Part shown: piece by piece, positions 58,992-64,000 of the stretch
How the letters are laid out: every line of letters begins with the position of its first letter
Numbering within the stretch: position 1 is the stretch's first letter
NCBI RefSeq assembly: GCF_030269125.1
Contig: NZ_BSSM01000008.1
Span: 186,001 to 250,000 of the forward strand
Length of the DNA stretch: 64,000 nt
DNA from: Streptomyces hygroscopicus subsp. hygroscopicus
GTDB lineage: Bacteria > Actinomycetota > Actinomycetes > Streptomycetales > Streptomycetaceae
Direction of reading: 5' to 3'
The notes under the pieces: generated by a model
Databases searched by the model: none
What the model was told of the DNA's origin: nothing
What the model saw: only the letters and a program-made list of their open reading frames with translations
Position numbers and translations under genes: made by a program

Positions 58992-59999
58992 TCAGGGGGT
59001 GTCCAGGCCCCAGAACTTCGCGGTGTGGTAGCTGGAGCAGATGGTGTCGAGGAAGTAGAGCCCGACGCCGCCGCACTGGTCCGCGCCGGTGCCGGGGTGC
59101 ACGGCGAGGCCGTGGCCCATGCCGGGGACGGCGAACAGGGCGACGGCGGGTGTGCCCGTGGCGTCGTCGTACAGGCTCTCGGTGGTGCCGCCGGTCAGCA
59201 CCCGGGTCTCCGAGGCCGACTGGCCGATGCCCCAGGCGTCGGTCCACTGGTCGCGCAGTTCCAGGGCGTTGACGGGGTTGACGGTGGTGTCCAGGGTCCC
59301 CTGCCAGATCGCGACCCGCGGCCACGGGCCGGGGTAACCGGGGTAGGAACCGCGGACCTTGTCGCCCCACTGCCCCGGGGTCAGGGGCACGGGGCCGTAC
59401 TGGCAGCCGAGGGAGGCGCTCACCGTGGTGGCGCACTGCGCGGGCAGTCCGGAGTCGACGGCGCCCCCGGCGAACACGTCCGGGTAGTCGGCGAGCAGGT
59501 CGGCGGTCAGGCCGCCGCCGCCGGACAGGCCGGTGACGTAGATCCGGCCGCGGTCGGAGCCGTACCGCGCCACCGCGGTGTCGACCATCTGCACGACCGA
59601 GGCCGCCTCCCCCCGGCCGCGCGTGTCCTTGGTCGCGTCGAACCAGCTGAAGCAGGACAGCGCGTTGTTGGCCGTGCTGGTCTGCGGGTAGACCACGGCG
59701 AAGCCCCACGCGTCGGCGAACTTCTGCCAGCCGGAGTGGGCGTGGTAGTCACCGGCCGTCTGGCCGCAGCCGTGCAGGGCGACGACCAGGGGGGCGCCGG
59801 CGGGGAGGTTCGCCGGCGTGTACGCGTACATCGCCAGGTTGCCCGGGTTGGACCCGAAGTCGGTGATCTGCTGGAGGGCGCCGACGGCCTCGGCCGGCGG
59901 GGCGAGCGGGCCGGCCAGGGTCGCCCCGGTGGCCAGGAGCCCGAGCGCGGCGGCCAGAGCGGTCCGCCGGAGGAAGCGGCGCAGGGCGAGGAGACGCAT
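58992..59999 (-). CDS. Secreted PHB-depolymerase-like esterase (LpqC type)
   Basis: A 335-residue exported alpha/beta hydrolase. The signal peptide (RLLALRRFLRRTALAAALGL, cut near AEA-VG) has a near-twin-arginine RRFLRR, but it is not a clear Tat motif. Oxyanion VVALHGCGQTAGDYH near 72, nucleophile Ser in VTGLSGGGGLTADL near 157, Asp in WQGTLDTTVNP near 235, His in VPGMGHGLAVHP near 290. Family members cleave polyhydroxybutyrate or acetyl/feruloyl esters on polysaccharides. ATG at 59999 follows CAGGAG. Confidence 0.88.
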   Translation of the reverse strand: MRLLALRRFLRRTALAAALGLLATGATLAGPLAPPAEAVGALQQITDFGSNPGNLAMYAYTPANLPAGAPLVVALHGCGQTAGDYHAHSGWQKFADAWGFAVVYPQTSTANNALSCFSWFDATKDTRGRGEAASVVQMVDTAVARYGSDRGRIYVTGLSGGGGLTADLLADYPDVFAGGAVDSGLPAQCATTVSASLGCQYGPVPLTPGQWGDKVRGSYPGYPGPWPRVAIWQGTLDTTVNPVNALELRDQWTDAWGIGQSASETRVLTGGTTESLYDDATGTPAVALFAVPGMGHGLAVHPGTGADQCGGVGLYFLDTICSSYHTAKFWGLDTP

Positions 60000-60099
60000 G
60001 GGCAACTCCTGTGAGGTGGGCGGGGATTGAGCAGATCACGACCCTCTTCGCCGGGCCCGCGGTCTCGGCGCGCGTCTCCGCTTGGTGTGCGTCGGTGGG

Positions 60100-61020
60100 C
60101 TACGGGGCCGCGATGCCCGCCGCGGCCAGCAGCTGGTCCGCCACGAGCCGGGCGCCGGCGTCGCCGACGAGGAGCGTGTAGTGGTTGGTGCCGGGGACGT
60201 ACCGGGTGCGGACCTTGTCGGGGTCGAGCTTCGCGGCGGCGAGGCGCTGCTCGTCGTACAGGCCCTGCGGCTCGTTCATCAGGCCGCGCTCCGCCCGGAG
60301 CAGGAGGGCGGTCAGGGGCAGCCGGTGGACGGCCTGCGCCACCTCCCCGCCGAGCTGGTCGATGCCGTCGACGCGGACCGCCTCGATCGCGCAGGAGGAG
60401 CGCAACTCGGGTTCCTCGCCCACGAGATCGCGCTGGATGTAGGCGTCCACCCAGGGCGACCAGGCGTCGGCGAAGCCCGGGTGCTTCTGCCAGAAGGCCC
60501 GGTAGGCGTCGCGGTCCTCGAAGGTCATCGACAGCCGGCTCATGGCCGGGCCGAGCACGGCGGCGATCAGCTCGTCGGGCTCCAGGTCGGTCGGCACGGG
60601 GAAGGCCACACCGCCGTCGACCAGCAGCAGGGCGGAGGGCAGCTGGGGGTGGCGCACGGCGGTCAGGGCGGCGGTGAAGGCGCCCATGGAGTGCCCGGTC
60701 AGCACCACCGGTCCCGGCGCCAGCTCCTTGACCACGGCGGCCATGTCGTCCGCGTGCGCCGCGAGGCCGTACGGGCCGGGCAGCTCCCCGCTGCGGCCCC
60801 GGCCGCGCAGGTCGGGGGCCAGCAGGGTGACGCGGCCGGCGAGGTGGTGGGCGACCCGGCCCCAGGACAGGCCGTTGGCGGTGATGCCGTGCAGGGCCAG
60901 CACCACGGGGGCGCCGGGGTCGACGGCGGGCCAGCGCAGCACGGCCAGTTCACCGCCGTGCACGGGGACACGGAGTTCCTCGTACGCCGGTACCTCTGCC
61001 GAGGGCTGGATGCGGCTCAT
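60100..61020 (-). CDS. Alpha/beta fold hydrolase
   Basis: A 306-residue hydrolase: oxyanion HG in VVLALHGITANGLSWGRV near 43, nucleophile Ser in VVLTGHSMGAFTAALTA near 110, and a His in VPGTNHYTLLVGD near 280. The cap region carries FEDRDAYRAFWQKHPGFADA. No signal peptide. ATG start. Close to generic esterase/haloperoxidase-like proteins; substrate unknown. Neighbours give no pathway hint. Confidence 0.87.
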   Translation of the reverse strand: MSRIQPSAEVPAYEELRVPVHGGELAVLRWPAVDPGAPVVLALHGITANGLSWGRVAHHLAGRVTLLAPDLRGRGRSGELPGPYGLAAHADDMAAVVKELAPGPVVLTGHSMGAFTAALTAVRHPQLPSALLLVDGGVAFPVPTDLEPDELIAAVLGPAMSRLSMTFEDRDAYRAFWQKHPGFADAWSPWVDAYIQRDLVGEEPELRSSCAIEAVRVDGIDQLGGEVAQAVHRLPLTALLLRAERGLMNEPQGLYDEQRLAAAKLDPDKVRTRYVPGTNHYTLLVGDAGARLVADQLLAAAGIAAP

Positions 61021-61166
61021 GACGGGACGGCCTCCTCGCGGTGCGTGGTTGCCGGAATGATAGGAGCGTCATACCGCCGACGGCATGGTGCCGTACCCCA
61101 CTCCTTCGGGCCCGTTCCTGGTTCCGACCGACATGCGCCCCGGTGGCGTCCGGGGCGCGGGGTCGG

Positions 61167-61928
61167 TCAGGAGGCCCGCCGGGCGGGGTCGTGGTGGATC
61201 TCCACGCCCGGCGTCTCGCCGAAGGTCAGCCGGCAGGTGTCGGCGCGGTAGGTCGCCACCGAGAGGGCGGCGGTGCGGCCCTGGGCGGTGAAGCGGGTGG
61301 TGACGACGAGGACGGGCGAGCCGGGCAGCCGGTCCAGTTCCCGGGCGTCGTCCGCGCGGGCCGAGCCCAGTTCGACGGATCGCTCCTGGCCTTCCAGGTC
61401 CATGCGGTGCAGCTCCCGCAGCACCGCACGCGCGCGGGCCGTGCCGGAGGGCGCGTCGATCGCGGTGAGGCCCGGAACCGAGGCGGCCGGGATGTGGAGG
61501 AGTTCGGTGGCGACCCGCTGGCCGCCCGACATCCGGGAGCGGCGCACGGTGTGCACGGGCTCGTCGGCGCCGGTCTCCAGGGCGGTGGCGACGGCGGCGG
61601 ACGGCGTCTCCTGGACGCAGTCGACGGCCTGCCAGGCGTCTCCGGCGGTACCGGGCCAGGCGTGCTGTGCGCCGCCGACGGCCACGCCCACGCGCGGCGG
61701 CGCGACGGTCGTGCCGACGCCCCGGCGGCGCTGCAACCGGCCTTCCAGCTCCAGCTGTTCGAGGGCCTGGCGAAGCGTCGCGCGGGCCACGCCGAAGCGG
61801 GCGGCCAGGTCACGCTCGTTGGGCAGGATCTCGCCGACGGAGAACTCGGAGTCCAGTGCCTCGCTGAGCACGGTCTTCAGATGCCAGTACTTCGGTTCCT
61901 GCACCGAATCCAGCTGCGTGGTCCCCAC
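61167..61928 (-). CDS. GntR/HutC family transcriptional regulator (UTRA domain)
   Basis: A 253-residue regulator. Winged helix at 20-75 (LPNERDLAARFGVARATLRQ, EQLELEGRLQRRRGVGTTV) and UTRA ligand domain from about 95 to the end (ELLHIPAASVPGLTAIDAP, VVTTRFTAQGRTAALSVATY, ending near EIHHDPARRAS). The DasR/HutC branch is indicated by the GVGTTVA wing. GTG 61928 follows GGAGGACA. A TTGGTC-AA-GACCAA palindrome lies about 100 bp upstream, close to the DasR-type site, so autoregulation is likely. Confidence 0.9.
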   Translation of the reverse strand: MGTTQLDSVQEPKYWHLKTVLSEALDSEFSVGEILPNERDLAARFGVARATLRQALEQLELEGRLQRRRGVGTTVAPPRVGVAVGGAQHAWPGTAGDAWQAVDCVQETPSAAVATALETGADEPVHTVRRSRMSGGQRVATELLHIPAASVPGLTAIDAPSGTARARAVLRELHRMDLEGQERSVELGSARADDARELDRLPGSPVLVVTTRFTAQGRTAALSVATYRADTCRLTFGETPGVEIHHDPARRAS

Positions 61929-62024
61929 CCTGTCCTCCGCAAGAGCCGTGGTCCGGCGGTATTTAGCGCCCTTGTTTATTAAAGGTTGTTGCACTTCTCT
62001 GCGACCATAGGGCGGCCGACACCC

Positions 62025-62038
62025 TTGGTCAAGACCAA
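62025..62038. promoter_or_regulatory. dre-like palindrome upstream of gntR
   Basis: TTGGTC-AA-GACCAA: perfect 6-bp arms with 2-base centre. It differs from the DasR consensus core TGGTCTAGACCA only at one central base. Confidence 0.6.
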
Positions 62039-62127
62039 TCCTCGATCCCCGGGCGCACGCGGAGGAGGGCCGCAGCGCGGCGTTCACGAGGCGTTCGTAA
62101 GCGGTGATCCGGGTGACGTCACGGCAA

Positions 62128-62151
62128 AGCCCCCGTCGCGGGACGGGGGCT
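62128..62151 (-). terminator. Terminator after the ECF sigma gene
   Basis: AGCCCCCGTC and GACGGGGGCT, perfect 10-bp arms with a GCGG loop, 17 bp past the sigma factor stop on the minus strand. Confidence 0.8.
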
Positions 62152-62167
62152 CGTCGGCGGGTGGGGT

Positions 62168-63052
62168 TCAGTGGCCGGCCAGGTGGCGCAGCTTGTCGGG
62201 GTTGCGCTGGATGTACACGGACGTCACGCGGCCCCCGTCGACGTCCAGTTGGAAGAGGCTGTCGGGCTTGTCGCCGGACAGGACCAGGAGGGCCGGCCCG
62301 CCGTTGGCCTCCAGCAGCCGGACGGAGAGGTCGGGTGCCGCGGTGGGCGTGACGGCCGCTATGAAGCGGGCCACCTTGTCGGCGCTGTGCATGATCCGCA
62401 GGGCCGCCTTGACCTTGCCGCCGCCGTCGGAGACCAGGCGGACGTCCGGGGCGAGCACCGACACCAGCCCGTCCAGGTCGCCCCCGGACGCGGCGAGCAG
62501 GAAACGCTCCGTCAGCTCGCGGCGCTGGTCCGGGTCGACGTCGTACCGGGGCCGCCGCTCCTCCACGTGCCGGCGGGCGCGCCCGGCGAGTTGCCGTACC
62601 GCCGGTTCGCCGCGGTCGAGCAGGGCGGCGATCTCGGCGAACGGGAAGCCGAACGCCTCGCGCAGCACGAACACGGCGCGTTCCAACGGGGACAGCGACT
62701 CCAGGACGACCAGGACGGCCAGGGAGACGGTGTCGGCGAGGACCGCCCGGTCCGCGGCGTCGGGGGCGGCCTCGCCGTACTCGGTGAGGTACGGCTCGGG
62801 CAGCCACGGTCCGACGTACGACTCGGCGCGCGACTGCACCTGGCGCAGCCGGTCGATGGCCAGCCGGGTGGTGATGCGCACCAGGTAGGCGCGCGGTTCC
62901 CGGACCTCCGCGCGGTCGGCGCGGGACCAGCGCAGCCAGGCGTCCTGGACCACGTCCTCGGCGTCGGCGACGCGGCCGAGCATGCGGTAGGCGACGCCCG
63001 TGAGCAGGGTCCGGTGCTCTTCGAAGACGTCGGTCGCGGGGTCGGCGGTCAT
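62168..63052 (-). CDS. ECF41-family RNA polymerase sigma factor with SnoaL-like C-terminal domain
   Basis: A 294-residue sigma factor. Region 2 spans 5-75 (VAYRMLGRVADAEDVVQDAW) and region 4 spans 110-165 (VVLESLSPLERAVFVLREAF, FAEIAALLDRGEPAVRQLA). A C-terminal NTF2/SnoaL-like domain carries the ECF41 hallmarks: WLPEPYLTEY before region 4, SDGGGKVKAA near 215 and the ending NPDKLRHL. In this group the C-terminal domain replaces an anti-sigma factor. ATG start. It is divergent from an NAD(P)-binding oxidoreductase; ECF41 genes usually neighbour carboxymuconolactone-decarboxylase, oxidoreductase or epimerase genes. Confidence 0.93.
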   Translation of the reverse strand: MTADPATDVFEEHRTLLTGVAYRMLGRVADAEDVVQDAWLRWSRADRAEVREPRAYLVRITTRLAIDRLRQVQSRAESYVGPWLPEPYLTEYGEAAPDAADRAVLADTVSLAVLVVLESLSPLERAVFVLREAFGFPFAEIAALLDRGEPAVRQLAGRARRHVEERRPRYDVDPDQRRELTERFLLAASGGDLDGLVSVLAPDVRLVSDGGGKVKAALRIMHSADKVARFIAAVTPTAAPDLSVRLLEANGGPALLVLSGDKPDSLFQLDVDGGRVTSVYIQRNPDKLRHLAGH

Positions 63053-63175
63053 GCCCTCATCCCATCCGACACGCCCCGGCGCTGTCCACCCGGAATCCGG
63101 CGGGGTGTGATCGTGCCGGACCACAATGACCGCGCGGACCGCCGGGGGCCGGCGGCCGGGAGCCGGAGGTGTGCG

Positions 63176-63829
63176 ATGCGGTACGGGGTGCTGGGCACGG
63201 GCGAGGTCGGGCGGACGCTGGCCGGGCGGTTGGTGGAGCTGGGGCACGAGGTGACGCTGGGGTCGCGCACCGCGGACAACCCGGTGGCGCGGGAGTGGGC
63301 GACCGCGGCGGCGGGCCGGGCGCACGCGGGGACGTTCGCGGAGGCGGCGGAGGCCGGGGAGGTGGTGGTCAACGCGGTGAGCGGGCGGGTGGCCCTGGAC
63401 GCGCTGCGGGCGGCCGGCGCGGCGCGCCTGGAAGGCAAGGTCCTGGTGGACGTCTGCAACCCGCTGGCCTTCGTGGACGGGCTGCCGCGGCTCGACCCGG
63501 TGGAGTCGGACAGCGTGGGCGAGCAGATCCAGCGGGCGTTCCCCGGCGCACGGGTGGTCAAGACGCTGAACACCGTCAATTTCAAGGTGATGGTCGATCC
63601 CGGGCGGGTGCCGGGCGAGCACCACCTGTTCGTGTGCGGGGAGGACGCGCCGGCCAAGGAACGAGTGACGGGGCTGCTGGGCGAGTTCGGGTGGCCGGCG
63701 GAGCGGGTGCTGGATCTGGGGGGTATCGGGGCGGCGCGGGCGATGGAGATGTACCTCCCCCTGTGGTTGCAGATGTCGCGGGTGTTCGGGCACGGGGACT
63801 TCAACGTCGAGGTGCGGCGGGCGCGTTGA
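63176..63829 (+). CDS. NAD(P)-binding oxidoreductase, F420-dependent NADP reductase-like
   Basis: A 217-residue Rossmann-fold protein: nucleotide loop YGVLGTGEVGRTLAGRL near 3-19, VTLGSRTADNPVAREW near 30, VVVNAVSGRVALDAL near 65, and the segment VVKTLNTVNFKVMVDPG near 125 seen in F420H2:NADP oxidoreductase-type proteins. The C-terminal LDLGGIGAARAMEMYLPLWL is also conserved. ATG 63176 has GGAGGT 5 bases upstream. It is a plausible target of the divergent ECF41 sigma factor. Confidence 0.87.
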   Translation: MRYGVLGTGEVGRTLAGRLVELGHEVTLGSRTADNPVAREWATAAAGRAHAGTFAEAAEAGEVVVNAVSGRVALDALRAAGAARLEGKVLVDVCNPLAFVDGLPRLDPVESDSVGEQIQRAFPGARVVKTLNTVNFKVMVDPGRVPGEHHLFVCGEDAPAKERVTGLLGEFGWPAERVLDLGGIGAARAMEMYLPLWLQMSRVFGHGDFNVEVRRAR

Positions 63830-63881
63830 GCCCCGGGGTCCGGTCGTGGTCCGCGACCCGGGGCTACCCGTCGGTAGCGAT

Positions 63882-63913
63882 TGCTGACAAGCTGTCTACG
63901 GCGTCTGTCAGCA
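63882..63913. promoter_or_regulatory. TGACA/TGTCA repeat array before the last CDS
   Basis: TGCTGACA (63882-63889) and TGTCAGCA (63906-63913) are perfect 8-bp arms, and GACA-AGC-TGTC (63886-63896) forms a compact dyad within. Positioned 20 bp upstream of the last start codon. Confidence 0.5.
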
Positions 63914-63932
63914 GCCGAGCCGAGGAGCACCC

Positions 63933-64000
63933 ATGTCCGCCACCGTCTCCTTCACCGTCCCGACCCCGCGCGGCCCCGAGGACGTCGCCGTGTCCTACGC
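63933..64000 (+). CDS. Start of a CDS cut by the right edge, possibly an alpha/beta hydrolase
   Basis: 22 codons are visible (MSATVSFTVPTPRGPEDVAV...). ATG follows GAGGAG with 6-base spacing. The opening strand pattern resembles N-termini of Streptomyces alpha/beta hydrolases, but the piece is too short to assign. Confidence 0.55.
   Translation, partial: MSATVSFTVPTPRGPEDVAVSY

Noticed and set aside
63053..63175. ECF41 promoter (TGTCACA ... CGTC) in front of the oxidoreductase
   Set aside because: I could not find a convincing match by eye on either strand; only weak TGTGATCG-like sequence.

Overview
The window is high-GC (about 70+%) actinobacterial chromosome, almost certainly Streptomyces. 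The evidence is a type III polyketide synthase rppA followed by a CYP158-type P450 and a cupin, a MurT/GatD pair, a genus-typical urease cluster, a WhiJ-like XRE/DUF397 locus with a TTA codon, frequent GTG and TTG starts, and dense 4-bp ATGA overlaps. From memory, the gene order rppA - P450 - cupin ... pfkA - ctaG ... urease ... biotin resembles the S. coelicolor chromosome. That is an inference, not a search result.

Layout. 0-2.7 kb: flaviolin/biflaviolin pigment operon (rppA partial, P450, MomA-like cupin). 2.8-14.4 kb: housekeeping genes: acyl-CoA dehydrogenase with a divergent TetR regulator and a clear operator, peptide deformylase, the lipid II amidation pair murT-gatD, phosphofructokinase, a CtaG-like copper/cytochrome oxidase assembly protein, an AsnC regulator next to an arginine-side module (ddaH, ornithine aminotransferase), an ICMT-like methyltransferase and a PlsC-type acyltransferase. 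14.4-19.3 kb: ureABCFGD on the minus strand with a GlnR-type site upstream, then a lone Phd/YefM antitoxin. 19.7-23.7 kb: a probable small island (CGNR-type regulator, MFS exporter, epoxide hydrolase) flanked by related inverted sequences and a tRNA-Gly 3'-end remnant.

23.8-27.7 kb: a ClpP-like protein whose catalytic His position is Ser, with a coupled small helical protein; a c-di-AMP (ydaO-type) riboswitch in front of an NlpC/P60 wall hydrolase; an RsbW-like ATPase, WhiJ-like XRE regulator and DUF397 protein. 27.7-32.2 kb: biotin genes bioF divergent from bioB-bioA-bioD around a 26-bp hyphenated palindrome; BioB has a Cys/His-rich tail. 32.2-42.1 kb: a methyltransferase, a degenerate Fic-like toxin with its antitoxin, a MacB/FtsX-type ABC system, an F420-type LLM oxidoreductase, a GNAT protein, two CNNM/HlyC proteins and an SGNH hydrolase.

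42.2-44.1 kb: a scar region with remnants of a transposition-type AAA ATPase and of a CocE-family hydrolase, around a secreted protein of unknown function. 44.1-51.9 kb: an arabino-oligosaccharide/xylo-oligosaccharide locus (binding protein, two permeases, GH51, GH43, LacI regulator; no dedicated ATPase, so it presumably uses a shared MsiK-type ATPase). 52-64 kb: purB-mug, a two-gene ABC exporter divergent from a histidine kinase/response regulator pair, a ROK protein lacking the zinc site, a secreted PHB-depolymerase-like esterase, an alpha/beta hydrolase, a GntR/HutC regulator with a dre-like palindrome upstream, an ECF41 sigma factor divergent from an NAD(P)-binding oxidoreductase, and a truncated CDS at the right edge.

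No rRNA gene, intact tRNA, CRISPR array, prophage or complete insertion sequence was seen.
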